This document shows positions 17,461 through 26,668 of a DNA stretch of 64,000 nucleotides, piece by piece (position 1 is the first letter of the stretch; the number at the start of each line of letters is the position of its first letter). Source of the DNA: Methanobacteriota archaeon (GTDB taxonomy: Archaea > Methanobacteriota > Methanobacteria > Methanobacteriales > Methanobacteriaceae); NCBI GenBank assembly GCA_023440975.1, contig JAEZRD010000067.1, positions 1-64,000 of the forward strand, in the 5' to 3' direction. The translations under genes and the position numbers were made by a program. The notes beneath the pieces are model-generated. The model saw only the letters and a program-made list of their open reading frames with translations. It was not told the origin of the DNA and searched no databases.

Positions 17461-18276
17461 ATGAAGTTAATGCGTTCTAAATTTGAAATGTTACTTATTG
17501 GAATAACTATGTTTGTTACATTATTATTGTTTTTAGTAATAGGTAGTATGTTTTTAATCACTTCTGTAGATGGCTTCATATCATCACTCTTTTCAGCAGA
17601 ATTACTTTATGCATTAGGATTAACATTATCTACTTCTTTAGTATCTGCTACATTAGTAATTTTGTTCTGCATACCTATGGCATATACTTTAAGTAGATAT
17701 GATTTTCCTTTAAAAAGTCTATTTAAAATTATTTTAGATTTACCTATGGCATTTCCTGAAATTGTTATTGGTATAGCTCTTTTAATGTTTTTAGGTAATT
17801 ATGGTATTGGCGGAATATTAAATAAATTAGGAATCCAACTTGTTTTTAATAGTACTGGGATAATTATAGCTCAGTTTTTTGTAGCATTACCTTATGCAAT
17901 TAAAATGTTACATTCTACTTTTAATTATATAGATCCTCGTTATGAATTTGTTTCTAGAAGTTTAGGTTATAGTGAAGTTGACACTTTTTTTAATGTAACA
18001 TTACCTTTATCAAAACAAGGATTATTTGCAACTATAATTATTACACTTGCAAGATGTATAGGAACATTTGCAGCTGTACTCTTTGTTGGTGGAGGTATCT
18101 TAATGAAGACTGATACCTTAGCTATTTCTATGTATCTTAATTTATCTACTGGGGATATTGATATGGCTATTACAGCTGGGATTATATTAGTAATTATTTC
18201 ATTTATTACTATTGCTATAATGGAAAAATATGCTCCTGAAACTTATAACAATCAAAGAAATTTAATTAAAGGATAG
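17461..18276 (+). CDS. modB: molybdate/tungstate ABC transporter, permease
   Basis: 271 residues with about six membrane spans. The cytoplasmic EAA-loop-like segment YEFVSRSLGYSEVDTFFNVTLPLSKQGL couples to the ATPase. The order (TM1, a loop, then LYALGLTLSTSLVSATLVILFCIPMAYTLSRYDF) is that of ModB/CysT permeases. It forms the membrane channel with ModA and ModC. The start is ATG at 17461 with GAGGAT just upstream. Confidence 0.9.
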   Translation: MKLMRSKFEMLLIGITMFVTLLLFLVIGSMFLITSVDGFISSLFSAELLYALGLTLSTSLVSATLVILFCIPMAYTLSRYDFPLKSLFKIILDLPMAFPEIVIGIALLMFLGNYGIGGILNKLGIQLVFNSTGIIIAQFFVALPYAIKMLHSTFNYIDPRYEFVSRSLGYSEVDTFFNVTLPLSKQGLFATIIITLARCIGTFAAVLFVGGGILMKTDTLAISMYLNLSTGDIDMAITAGIILVIISFITIAIMEKYAPETYNNQRNLIKG

Positions 18277-18282
18277 AATATT

Positions 18283-19404
18283 ATGTATTTAGAAGTGGAT
18301 AATTTATCTGTGGATTTAGGGGAGTTTCATTTACAAAATATTAATCTTTCTGTTGAAAAAGGGGAATATTTAGTTTTAATTGGACCTACTGGATCTGGTA
18401 AATCTGTTTTACTTGAAACTATTATTGGATTTTATACTCCTAAGGAGGGGATAATAAAATTAAATGGTTCTATACTTAATGATGTTCCTCCTGAAGATAG
18501 AAATATTGGAATTGTTTATCAGGATCATGTTTTATTCCCAAATATGGATGTTTATGAGAATATTGCTTATGGGTTAAAGAAGAATAAAAAATTGTCTGAT
18601 GAGGAAATTGATTCTAAAATAAAGAATATGGCTGATATTATGAATATTAATCATATTTTACATAGAGATGTGGCTACTCTTAGTGGTGGTGAGTCTCAGA
18701 GGACTGCATTAGCTAGGGCACTTATTGTTGAACCAAAAATTGTTTTGATGGATGAACCTTTTAGTGCTTTAGATGTTACAACTCAAGCAACTTTAACTTC
18801 TTTGATTAAAAAGATAGGTGAAGAGTATAAAACCACATTTATTCATGTCACTCATAATTTTAATGATGTCTGGAATTTAGCAGATAGAGTAGGTGTGATG
18901 AAAGATGGCAAAATTCATCAGTTGGACTATATTAACACAGTATTTTCAAAACCGAATAATGAATTTGTTGCTGAATTTGTAGGTGTTCATAATATTTTAA
19001 AAGGAAAAATAGTAAATTCTAAAAAGAATGCTATAAGTGTAAAAATTAATAATAAATTAACTTTATACAGTTCTGATGAAGAATATGATCATTTAAAAGA
19101 AGAAGATATTATAAATAAAGATGTTTTAGTAACTATAAGACCCGAAAACATCATATTTGCAAATGAAGAATTTAAATCATCAGCTAGAAATCAAATCAAA
19201 GGTACTGTAATAAATATTAAAGAATCTGGACCAATAATAACTGTTGATACTGAAGTTGAAGGTGTTGAATTTAAAGGAATTTTAACAAGAAATTCTTATG
19301 AATCTTTAAATATTAAAAAAGGGAATGACATTTATTTAATTTTTAAATCAATAAATGTGAACATATTAGATAGTTACAATGCCTTTAATTTACATACCGA
19401 CTAA
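18283..19404 (+). CDS. modC: molybdate/tungstate ABC transporter, ATPase with TOBE domain
   Basis: 373 residues. Residues 1-230 are an ABC ATPase: Walker A GPTGSGKS, signature LSGGESQRTALARAL, Walker B IVLMDEP, and switch His in FIHVTHN. The C-terminal 140 residues are a TOBE-like regulatory domain (VLVTIRPENIIF, GTVINIKESGPIITVDTEVEG), which in ModC/WtpC binds oxyanion and gives trans-inhibition. It powers the ModAB importer and ends the operon. Confidence 0.92.
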   Translation: MYLEVDNLSVDLGEFHLQNINLSVEKGEYLVLIGPTGSGKSVLLETIIGFYTPKEGIIKLNGSILNDVPPEDRNIGIVYQDHVLFPNMDVYENIAYGLKKNKKLSDEEIDSKIKNMADIMNINHILHRDVATLSGGESQRTALARALIVEPKIVLMDEPFSALDVTTQATLTSLIKKIGEEYKTTFIHVTHNFNDVWNLADRVGVMKDGKIHQLDYINTVFSKPNNEFVAEFVGVHNILKGKIVNSKKNAISVKINNKLTLYSSDEEYDHLKEEDIINKDVLVTIRPENIIFANEEFKSSARNQIKGTVINIKESGPIITVDTEVEGVEFKGILTRNSYESLNIKKGNDIYLIFKSINVNILDSYNAFNLHTD

Positions 19405-19410
19405 ATTTTT

Positions 19411-19710
19411 TTAATAAAATTCTATTAAAATAGGCTCAGCATTTTGTGGTTTATATAAAAATTCCACTAAATCCTCTTTAAATTCAAGTAAATCTATTTC
19501 TACAGTAGAATTTATAGATTCAGCATCAAGACTTACTAATACTTTAAAACCTGGTTCATCAGTAAACTCATTTTTTGATTTATCTATATTGAGGATTTCT
19601 CCTTCAGCAAAAATTCGATTATATGAAATTTCTGCATAATCATGTATTTTTAGATTTTCATCTAAATATTTTAGACCTTCATCAGGGGTCATTTTAATTG
19701 TTTTAACCAT
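19411..19710 (-). CDS. small conserved protein, paralog of the gene at 19826-20161
   Basis: 99 residues, acidic, with a core TPDEGLKYLDENLKIHDYAEISYNRIFAEGEILNI followed by a predicted beta-rich half. The same layout occurs in the neighbouring gene (NPDEMVEYIRQNVQPTDILEISYNRIYAPGEVLTI), so the two are tandem paralogs. I do not recognise a characterised family; similar small proteins of unknown function occur in methanogens. AGGAGA precedes the ATG. It is convergent with modC (6-bp gap between stops). Confidence 0.7.
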   Translation of the reverse strand: MVKTIKMTPDEGLKYLDENLKIHDYAEISYNRIFAEGEILNIDKSKNEFTDEPGFKVLVSLDAESINSTVEIDLLEFKEDLVEFLYKPQNAEPILIEFY

Positions 19711-19825
19711 ATATAAGACATCTCCTTTTATTTTTTTTCTTAATATTTTTAAATAATATTAGTTATATAAAAGGTATTTTGTTTGTCTTTATACAAATAA
19801 TTTTTTATTAAAAAAAGTAAAAAAA

Positions 19826-20161
19826 TTATTTTTTATAATCAAAATTATAATTAACTTCAGGCATTTCAGCCTCAATTACAACTACATTACCATCACGTTC
19901 ATGACGTAACTCTAAAATTTCATCCTTAATCTCATTCAAATCTACTTCTATATTTTGATTAAGAATCTCACCATTTAATTGTAAACCTATACGTAATCCC
20001 TCACCAGTTTCTTCATCTTCTTCAGTAATAGTTAAAACTTCTCCAGGAGCATAAATACGATTATAGGATATTTCAAGTATATCAGTAGGTTGTACATTTT
20101 GACGAATATATTCAACCATTTCATCAGGATTCATTACTAGTTCCTTTTCTTCATTTTTCAT
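19826..20161 (-). CDS. small conserved protein, paralog of the gene at 19411-19710
   Basis: 111 residues, acidic, sharing the EISYNRI(F/Y)AxGEVL core and overall length with its neighbour. There are no cysteines, membrane spans or catalytic motifs. It lies between the fwd operon terminator and its paralog, all on the minus strand, but a 115-bp gap suggests separate promoters. A second ATG (residue 10, VMNPDEM) could also start it; AAGTGAT stands before the first one, which I prefer. Function unknown. Confidence 0.7.
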   Translation of the reverse strand: MKNEEKELVMNPDEMVEYIRQNVQPTDILEISYNRIYAPGEVLTITEEDEETGEGLRIGLQLNGEILNQNIEVDLNEIKDEILELRHERDGNVVVIEAEMPEVNYNFDYKK

Positions 20162-20299
20162 TGTAAATCACTTCAAAAATTAATATTATAAAAATTATTA
20201 AGATAATCAATTAAAAGTTTAGATTTTAATATTTAAAATATTTTGTTATTAAAAAAAAGGGAGTTTTTTTTGTTTAAAAATAAAAAAAAATAAAAATTA

Positions 20300-20320
20300 G
20301 GAGATTAATTAATAATCTCC
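20300..20320 (-). terminator. terminator of the fwd operon, overlapping the fwdC stop
   Basis: 8-bp stem GGAGATTA / TAATCTCC with a 5-base loop, followed on the minus strand by a long T-rich run. The stem begins in the last codons of fwdC and includes its stop codon. Confidence 0.75.
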
Positions 20321-21166
20321 AAGTGATATATACTCATCGTTTCCTTCGGAATAAGCAGATAATTTATCTCTGTTCTTTTCAGCATCGATATATAATCCAC
20401 CTTTACCATTAATAGCTATATCACCAGTATATTGGATATATTTTCCAGGATAAACTTTACCAGAAATTTCTGGATCTGTTACAATTCCATTTTCAACGAA
20501 TCCTTCAAGTAATCTACCTAATTTACCATGAATAACAATGTTACCGTTTTTCATTTGACCACCAGGCCAACGATTAACATTACCATCAATTTCAATAGTA
20601 CCTTTAGTCATGTGGATTCCTGCAAGAATATCACAGTCTCCCATTACATGGATATTTCCACCAGTTAAACATTCACCACATTGTTTTCCAGCATTACCGT
20701 GGACAATAATTTCTCCACCTGTAACACCTCTCCATTCTCCAATGTATGAAGCTCCAGTGAATTCTTTAGTATTACCCATGATTTCAAGTTTACCTCCAGA
20801 CATTTCACGTCCAGCATGTGCTTGAGCGTTACCATTTACTAAAACATATCCTCCACTCATTTCTGCACCTACATGAAGGTCAGCATTACCGTTTACGATA
20901 ACTTCCCCTCCACTCATTCTGAAACCAATGTATTTTACTCTTCCCATATCTCCATTCATTATCATTTTAACTTCATCAGGAGAATTTGCTTCTCCTTCAA
21001 CAGTTATTTTGAAATAATCTGTGATAGGGAATCTTGAATTACCTATTGGCACATTATATTTTGCAAAATCATCTTCTGTCCATGTGTAGATAGCATCTGT
21101 GTTTAGTTCATCTAATTCTAAAGCAATGGAAGAAGTTTTTATTTGATCAAAAGTTATTGTTTTCAC
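20309..21166 (-). CDS. fwdC: formylmethanofuran dehydrogenase subunit C
   Basis: 285 residues. The C-terminal two-thirds are repeats of the GxxxG...GxxxxGN type (FRMSGGEVIVNGNADLHVGAEMSGGYVLVNGNA and on), the right-handed beta-helix shared with the glutamate synthase C-terminal domain. FwdC joins the FwdA and FwdBD parts of the enzyme that reduces CO2 to formyl-methanofuran, the first step of methanogenesis from H2/CO2. It is the last gene of the operon; 12 bp separate it from fwdA. Confidence 0.95.
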   Translation of the reverse strand: MKTITFDQIKTSSIALELDELNTDAIYTWTEDDFAKYNVPIGNSRFPITDYFKITVEGEANSPDEVKMIMNGDMGRVKYIGFRMSGGEVIVNGNADLHVGAEMSGGYVLVNGNAQAHAGREMSGGKLEIMGNTKEFTGASYIGEWRGVTGGEIIVHGNAGKQCGECLTGGNIHVMGDCDILAGIHMTKGTIEIDGNVNRWPGGQMKNGNIVIHGKLGRLLEGFVENGIVTDPEISGKVYPGKYIQYTGDIAINGKGGLYIDAEKNRDKLSAYSEGNDEYISLGDY

Positions 21167-21178
21167 TTTAACACTCCC

Positions 21179-22900
21179 TTATTGTCTAATTGGAACATCG
21201 ACTCTTATTGGATTTGGTACAAAGTGATCATGTACTTTGTAGTTATTCCATTTAACAGAATAATATTGTCTGAAGAAAGGCATAATTTCTTCTATTATTC
21301 TTGCTTCTTCATCTTCTAAACCAGTTACGTTAGTCCAAATTGTATGACTTGGTTTGGTACTAACAATTTCACCGTCTTTAACCACAATTTGACCATCTTT
21401 AATAGTGTATAAAGCACGGCTAAATGCTTTTTCAACTTCTTCTGGGTTTTTAGATGGGTCAAATTCATTAGGCTTAATATCATAGACAGCAATATCTGCT
21501 TTGCATCCAGGAGTTAATTCTCCTCTATCAGTGTATCCATCAATTCTTGCTGGAGCAGCTCTTGTAATGGTTGCAATATCATTGAAATCATATTCACGGT
21601 CAAGAGTTGCTAAAGTTGTTCTCTTTTCTGCCCATTTGTGTACTTCTCTGTTTTCAATCATTTCCATTCTACGTGGACTACTCATTAACCAAGATATGAT
21701 TCTTGGGTATCTTATGAATGGTCCTGCATTAGGATGGTCAGTTGTTAAACATACTTGCCATGGATCATCAATTGATAAGAATAGTTCAAGACCAACAGCC
21801 CATTGTAAAGTGTTAACTGGGTTTTTAGGTGAGTAGATACAAGGGATAAGTCCTGCTGCTGTTTCACATTCAATATCCTTGTTAGCCCATTTTAGTCCAG
21901 ATAATCTGTATAAATCATATTCCATTGGAGCATCTGCAGTCATGGTTGTAGTTTCATCTAAAGTTACTTGACCTACATCTCCAGTAACATATTTGTTATG
22001 GTTTAAGAATTTTGCAACTTCAGGTGCACCTGATCCAGCATCTTTCCAATTTGTTCCAGTGTAAGAGTGGAATTGCATGTGAGTACAATGTACAGTTTGA
22101 TCTCTTTTGGAAGCAGTTGGTGCTGTACTCTTTTTAATATCTTTTATAGATTTTAATGTTTCAAGAGTAGTACCAGTGTTTCCTGGGTGTCCTAAATCAT
22201 TTGGGTGTATGTGTATAGAATGTGGTAAGTTAAGTTTTTCATTAGCTTTTGCTAATGCTGTAACTACTTGTCTAGAAGTTACATCAAAATAAGGTGCAGA
22301 ATCATCGTATCCATGTACGTTCATTCCCCATCCCCATGCTTCACTTCCACAAGGGTTAACTATTTTAATACCATATCCTTTAGATATTTTCATCCATGCT
22401 GCACAAAATGCAGCTAAATCATCTATTCTGTTTTCTCTTGCGTATTCCATTACCATCCAATTGTTACCAAATAATGGTAGTGGTGCAATATCTAAGTTTG
22501 GGATTGTATTAATTTCTTCATGAGTATGTTTTGCTTCTAAAGGAGGCATTGCTGCTTCACAAACAGTACCATATCCCATTCTAGAGTATCTGTATCCAGT
22601 TGTTGGACAACTTGGGATTGAAAATCCAGATTCTCCTCTTTCGATGGCAGTTTTTTGTGTTACTCCTCTTCTTGAATCTTCTGGTCTGTATAATCTACCT
22701 ACAACTAATTTAGGTCCTGCAACGTGTGCGTGAGGATCTACTCCAGCAGGCATTACAATTTTATCTGTTACATCAATGACTTTAGCGTTATCAGAGACAC
22801 TATCAACGATTATATCGTCTTTGAACATTACGTCCTTTTTTTCTCCATTTACGCCATTAGCAGGATCGTAAACAATACCATTTTTAAGTATATATTCCAT
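21179..22900 (-). CDS. fwdA: formylmethanofuran dehydrogenase subunit A
   Basis: 573 residues of the amidohydrolase superfamily. MPAGVDPHAHVAG carries the first two zinc ligands (His57 and His59). KISKGYGIKIVNPCG holds a lysine likely to be carboxylated, IHIHPND supplies further ligands, and LTTDHPNAGP the catalytic Asp region. FwdA couples formate, made by FwdBD and channelled through a tunnel, to methanofuran. Length is normal. It lies between fwdB and fwdC, all closely spaced. Confidence 0.96.
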   Translation of the reverse strand: MEYILKNGIVYDPANGVNGEKKDVMFKDDIIVDSVSDNAKVIDVTDKIVMPAGVDPHAHVAGPKLVVGRLYRPEDSRRGVTQKTAIERGESGFSIPSCPTTGYRYSRMGYGTVCEAAMPPLEAKHTHEEINTIPNLDIAPLPLFGNNWMVMEYARENRIDDLAAFCAAWMKISKGYGIKIVNPCGSEAWGWGMNVHGYDDSAPYFDVTSRQVVTALAKANEKLNLPHSIHIHPNDLGHPGNTGTTLETLKSIKDIKKSTAPTASKRDQTVHCTHMQFHSYTGTNWKDAGSGAPEVAKFLNHNKYVTGDVGQVTLDETTTMTADAPMEYDLYRLSGLKWANKDIECETAAGLIPCIYSPKNPVNTLQWAVGLELFLSIDDPWQVCLTTDHPNAGPFIRYPRIISWLMSSPRRMEMIENREVHKWAEKRTTLATLDREYDFNDIATITRAAPARIDGYTDRGELTPGCKADIAVYDIKPNEFDPSKNPEEVEKAFSRALYTIKDGQIVVKDGEIVSTKPSHTIWTNVTGLEDEEARIIEEIMPFFRQYYSVKWNNYKVHDHFVPNPIRVDVPIRQ

Positions 22901-22917
22901 TAAATCACTTCCTTTAA

Positions 22918-24294
22918 TTATTCTGCTGCTGGGTTAGGTACGTATTTTGGAGCTACGTTTGGCTCTTCTCTGAGTTTCATAACTCTTTCTTTAAGTTCTC
23001 TCATAATCCATTCGTCGTCACGGCAGGTTGCTGGTTTATCGATAGCTTTTCTCATGTAAATAGGTACTCCATCCATACGATAACTGGTTCCTGCACATTC
23101 AACTGCAATGAATGAACCTGGTAATACAACATCTGCTAATTCTGTTGATGGACCCCAGTGAATATCACATTGGATTACTGGTATATTAGCTAAGTGTTGG
23201 TTTGCACCATTAGGGAAGTGAGCTCCTGGATCAGCTGCAATTACCATGAATACATCTGGTTCTTTTCTGGTTAATAAATCGATAGTGTTGGTTTCTCCTA
23301 ACATATATCTTGCATATCCTCTAGAAAGGTCAACACCAAATGCGAATCCTGTTTCAAATGCCATGAAAATGTTGAATCCGTTTACGTTAAAGTGACCTCT
23401 CATAGGGGTGAGTCCCCATTTACTGTCTTTGTTTAAGTCCATAACCATTTTGATTGCTATATCAATGTTTCTTTGTTTGGATAATGTGTGTGTTAATCCA
23501 AGTCCGAAGAAGAGAACACCGAATTCTGCAGATTTCATTTGTTCTACTAATTCATATATGTCTTCTTTTGGAATTCCTGAAATTACATCTGCGTGGAGTT
23601 TTTTACCTTTTAATACTGCTCTTATTGCATTATAAAATCCGTAATCTCCATTTTGTTCAAATCCTATCCATTTGTCTGACATTTTTGCAGTGTCTGAGAA
23701 TTTTGGATCCATAGTGACAACTGTTCTATCGAATCTTCCTCGTTTTCTGAAGTATCCTCTAGGGAAAACTGCATATCTTGCCATGTGTCTTGGGTGAGAG
23801 TTCATTGCATTACTTCCAGAGTATACAATCATATCTGCTCTGTTAGTTACTTCTCCTAATGTTTGGATAGGGTATCCTGCATTTTGCATTGCTTGTAGAC
23901 TTGGTCCGTGACATATAGTTGCTTGGTTATCTAAAACTGCTCCTATATATTCACCTAGTTCAAGTCCTTCTTTCATACATTCTGTTGAGGTTTCTGACCA
24001 TCCATAGAATACTGGTCTTATGGAGTGTGCGATTAGTTCAGCTGCTTTATCTAATGCTGTATCCCAATCAGTTTCTTCTAATTCTCCGTCGTCCCCTCTT
24101 ATCATAGGTACTAATAATCTTTGATCAATATCTTCCATGATTTTACTTGCACCTAATCTGCATGCATGTCTTACTGCAACTACTTTGTTGTCTTTTACTA
24201 AGTAATCTAAATCGTCACAGTTACATCCACAGAATGCACAGGTACAATCTTCCACTATATGATCATAATCGGTTATTGGTGGTTCATAGCTCAT
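22918..24294 (-). CDS. fwdB: formylmethanofuran dehydrogenase subunit B, catalytic Mo/W subunit
   Basis: 458 residues. The N-terminal cysteine cluster (CTCAFCGCNC with a later Cys in RHACRLG) holds a [4Fe-4S] centre. The metal-ligand position in NQATICHGPS (about Cys128) is cysteine, not selenocysteine. Molybdopterin-binding segments follow (GSNAMNSHPRH, VDLSRGYARY, ADVVLPGSF). It reduces CO2 to formate at the W/Mo bis-pterin site. I start at ATG 24294: GGAGG lies just upstream and the ATG overlaps the fwdD stop as ATGA. The open frame extends five codons further. Confidence 0.95.
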   Translation of the reverse strand: MSYEPPITDYDHIVEDCTCAFCGCNCDDLDYLVKDNKVVAVRHACRLGASKIMEDIDQRLLVPMIRGDDGELEETDWDTALDKAAELIAHSIRPVFYGWSETSTECMKEGLELGEYIGAVLDNQATICHGPSLQAMQNAGYPIQTLGEVTNRADMIVYSGSNAMNSHPRHMARYAVFPRGYFRKRGRFDRTVVTMDPKFSDTAKMSDKWIGFEQNGDYGFYNAIRAVLKGKKLHADVISGIPKEDIYELVEQMKSAEFGVLFFGLGLTHTLSKQRNIDIAIKMVMDLNKDSKWGLTPMRGHFNVNGFNIFMAFETGFAFGVDLSRGYARYMLGETNTIDLLTRKEPDVFMVIAADPGAHFPNGANQHLANIPVIQCDIHWGPSTELADVVLPGSFIAVECAGTSYRMDGVPIYMRKAIDKPATCRDDEWIMRELKERVMKLREEPNVAPKYVPNPAAE

Positions 24295-24851
24295 TCTAAT
24301 TCCTCCCATTTACGTCCTCTATAAACAGGCATTTCTCCTAATGATTCCATGTTTTCAACGACTTTATCATCGGTTTCGTCCACATATTTTTTGTAGACTA
24401 ATCTCATTAAATCTGCCATTAATAATACTTTTCTGTCAGTTTTTTCTACAGTACATTTAATTCCTTTGTATGTTGGGTCTGAACAACAGTAAGTTTCATG
24501 ACTGGTTATAGTGTTTGCCCATGGGCCTTTACAAACGAATACAGTTCCTTCGTGAGGTGCATCTCTTGATTTTGCAGCGTTTAATACTACTTCACCAAAA
24601 TTTGTTTTTACTAATACTGTATCCCAATTGTTTACACCTAATTTAACCATATCACGAGGGTCCATGTAGCAGGTTCCTGAAGCATTTTTATATTCTTCTT
24701 TTAGGGTTGAACCTCTTTTCTTACATGCACCTTGATATATGTCTGATCCAGTGTTTAACATACAGTGAAGTATTTTTTCTGATCCTTCACTTGGAATTTG
24801 TTCTAAATCATCTACTACTGGTTTATCTAAATAAGTGTTTGCATAAAACAT
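24291..24851 (-). CDS. fwdD: formylmethanofuran dehydrogenase subunit D
   Basis: 186 residues of the molybdopterin-dinucleotide-binding fold: LNTGSDIYQGACKKRGSTL, YMDPRDMVKLGV, DTVLVKTNFGEVVLNAA, and VFVCKGPWANTIT. With FwdB it completes the pterin site. It is longer than the roughly 130-residue subunit D I expect, because of a C-terminal tail of about 50 residues beginning near RKVLLMADLMRLV. Four bases overlap fwdB (ATGA), and 16 bp separate it from fwdG. Confidence 0.92.
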   Translation of the reverse strand: MFYANTYLDKPVVDDLEQIPSEGSEKILHCMLNTGSDIYQGACKKRGSTLKEEYKNASGTCYMDPRDMVKLGVNNWDTVLVKTNFGEVVLNAAKSRDAPHEGTVFVCKGPWANTITSHETYCCSDPTYKGIKCTVEKTDRKVLLMADLMRLVYKKYVDETDDKVVENMESLGEMPVYRGRKWEELE

Positions 24852-24867
24852 AATTATTACTCTCCTT

Positions 24868-25098
24868 TTATTCTAACCATATAGCATCAGTTGGGCAGAA
24901 CATTTGGCATGTTCCACATTCTTCACATTTGTCTGGACTGAAGAGTTTGATGAATCCATTTTCAACCATCATTATTGTTTCAGTTGTTTTTGAACCTTTT
25001 CCACCAGCGTTTTCTGGACTGATTCTTGCGTTTACTGGGCATGATACTACACATACTCCACAACCTAAACATCTGTCTTGATTTACTTTAAGTTCCAT
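24868..25098 (-). CDS. fwdG: formylmethanofuran dehydrogenase subunit G, ferredoxin
   Basis: 76 residues with two [4Fe-4S] motifs, CLGCGVCVVSCP and CEECGTCQMFCP. It passes electrons between the FwdF polyferredoxin and the FwdB active site. An insertion between the clusters (NAGGKGSKTTETIM) is slightly longer than in simple clostridial ferredoxins. It lies between fwdF and fwdD with gaps of 14 and 16 bp. Confidence 0.93.
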   Translation of the reverse strand: MELKVNQDRCLGCGVCVVSCPVNARISPENAGGKGSKTTETIMMVENGFIKLFSPDKCEECGTCQMFCPTDAIWLE

Positions 25099-25112
25099 TT
25101 AATCATCACCAT

Positions 25113-26204
25113 TTAATTTTTTAAAGCATTGATAGCATCTTGCCATGCTTTGGAGTTTGTTGCTGTAGCATTGATTTTTGTTCTTTTTACTGTTAATGCT
25201 TCATTTGGACATAATTTTTCACATGCTCCACAATGGATACAGTATTCTTCTCTTATTTCAAGAGTTGGTAACATATCCCCAGATTTTTGTGATTTAGGGA
25301 AGTATAATGCGTTACATGGACAGGTGTCTATACAAGCTCCACATTGACCACATTTATCTTGGTCTATTTCAAATGTTCCTTCAAATGCTTTACTTACTTT
25401 TGCGGCATCGGTAGGACATACTCCTTCACACCAACCACATTTAATACATGATTCTTTATCAACTATAATATTTCCAGTTGTTACAGCTTTTTCTGGGTCA
25501 AAATCATATTCCCCATATGAACAAGATCTGCATACAGCTTTTATAGCATCTACAGGACATGCTTTTTTACATACTAGACAGTAAACACATTTATTTTTGT
25601 CAATTACAATGTCTTCTGAACCTGGTTCTTTAGTGACATCAATTGCTTCTGCTGGACATAATTCTTCACAGATTCCACAATTTATACAAGTATCTTTGTC
25701 TACGTCAATTTCTCCTGTGACTAAATCTGCACGGTTAGGTAATTCTCGTTTTACAGTTATTGCTTCTCTAGGACAAGCAGTTTCACATCTTTCACATAAA
25801 ATACATTCATCTTCGTCAAAATCAACGGATTTATTGTATGTTGGGTATGAATCAAGGTCTTTAATTGATTCTCCCGCGATTTTAAGATCTAATGCATCTG
25901 CTGGACATAATCCACTACACATACCACAGAGAACACATTTATCTTCATTAATGGTTATTTTAACACCAGTTGGTATTTTATCCATGTTTTGAGCGATTTT
26001 TCTGTGACCACTGAAATCTGTGGTGAAATAGTTACGGGAAAGGTTTCCTATTGCTGCAATTTCTATTGCTCCTACAGGACATGTGTTTTCACAAATCCCA
26101 CAACCAATACAGATATCATCATTGAAAGACAATTCTCTATCTTCTGCTGCTGATCTTTTTATGTTAAAGTCTTTGCCTTTAACTTCTTTCACGTTTTTGA
26201 TCAT
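25113..26204 (-). CDS. fwdF: formylmethanofuran dehydrogenase subunit F, polyferredoxin
   Basis: 363 residues with eight CxxCxxCxxxCP motifs in a row (CIGCGICENTCP, CVLCGMCSGLCP, CILCERCETACP, CINCGICEELCP, CVYCLVCKKACP, CIKCGWCEGVCP, CGQCGACIDTCP, CIHCGACEKLCP). Together they form an electron wire for the Fwd complex and its partners (heterodisulfide reductase/hydrogenase). The start overlaps the end of the upstream HTH-ferredoxin gene by 26 bp, so translation of the two is probably coupled. Confidence 0.95.
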   Translation of the reverse strand: MIKNVKEVKGKDFNIKRSAAEDRELSFNDDICIGCGICENTCPVGAIEIAAIGNLSRNYFTTDFSGHRKIAQNMDKIPTGVKITINEDKCVLCGMCSGLCPADALDLKIAGESIKDLDSYPTYNKSVDFDEDECILCERCETACPREAITVKRELPNRADLVTGEIDVDKDTCINCGICEELCPAEAIDVTKEPGSEDIVIDKNKCVYCLVCKKACPVDAIKAVCRSCSYGEYDFDPEKAVTTGNIIVDKESCIKCGWCEGVCPTDAAKVSKAFEGTFEIDQDKCGQCGACIDTCPCNALYFPKSQKSGDMLPTLEIREEYCIHCGACEKLCPNEALTVKRTKINATATNSKAWQDAINALKN

Positions 26205-26655
26205 TATTTTCCTCCAAAATTTTGATAGAATTTGTTGGGCAACCTTCTTCGCAAGTTAGGCATCCACAACAATAAAAGGAGTTTATTTGAGCTGTTAGTG
26301 CATTTAAACTAATAGCCTCCATTATACACAAATCTACACATAATCCACATCCAATACATGAATCATCTACTATTCCTTTATATTCATTTTTTTTGAATAT
26401 AAGAATTATTGTTCTGATTTTATCCAAATCTTTGAATAAAGCTTGGGTTATTAACAGAAAGTCTTTATTATTTAGTTTAGTTAATGTTTTAGCGAATTCT
26501 ATTGAATTCCATGATAAGTTTCTACCGTTTAGATAGTGTGAAACTGTAGAACGATCAATATCTAAATCATCTGCTATTTGTTGCTGAGAAAATCCTTGTT
26601 TTCTTAGTTTTATTGTAGCTAAATATTTCAGACTTGATGCTATATGTTTTGGCAT
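26179..26655 (-). CDS. helix-turn-helix / 2[4Fe-4S] ferredoxin fusion protein at the head of the fwd operon
   Basis: About 158 residues. Residues 10-50 form a DNA-binding helix-turn-helix (QGFSQQQIADDLDIDRSTVSHYLNGRN). The C-terminal 60 residues carry two ferredoxin motifs, CIGCGLCVDLC and CCGCLTCEEGCP. It occupies the operon place where fwdH is described in Methanothermobacter, and overlaps fwdF by 26 bp. I infer a DNA-binding protein that senses redox state or Fe-S status and may control its own operon, because palindromes lie directly upstream. The frame opens at GTG 26667, but AGTGA there looks like the binding site for ATG 26655. A purely structural electron-transfer role remains possible. 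Confidence 0.8.
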   Translation of the reverse strand: MPKHIASSLKYLATIKLRKQGFSQQQIADDLDIDRSTVSHYLNGRNLSWNSIEFAKTLTKLNNKDFLLITQALFKDLDKIRTIILIFKKNEYKGIVDDSCIGCGLCVDLCIMEAISLNALTAQINSFYCCGCLTCEEGCPTNSIKILEENNDQKRERS

Positions 26656-26668
26656 GTTATCATTCACT

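Noticed and set aside
20610..23714. Several open frames of 60-110 codons on the plus strand opposite the fwd genes
   Set aside because: They are shadows of strongly conserved genes on the minus strand, have no ribosome-binding sites and encode low-complexity or His/Leu-rich peptides.
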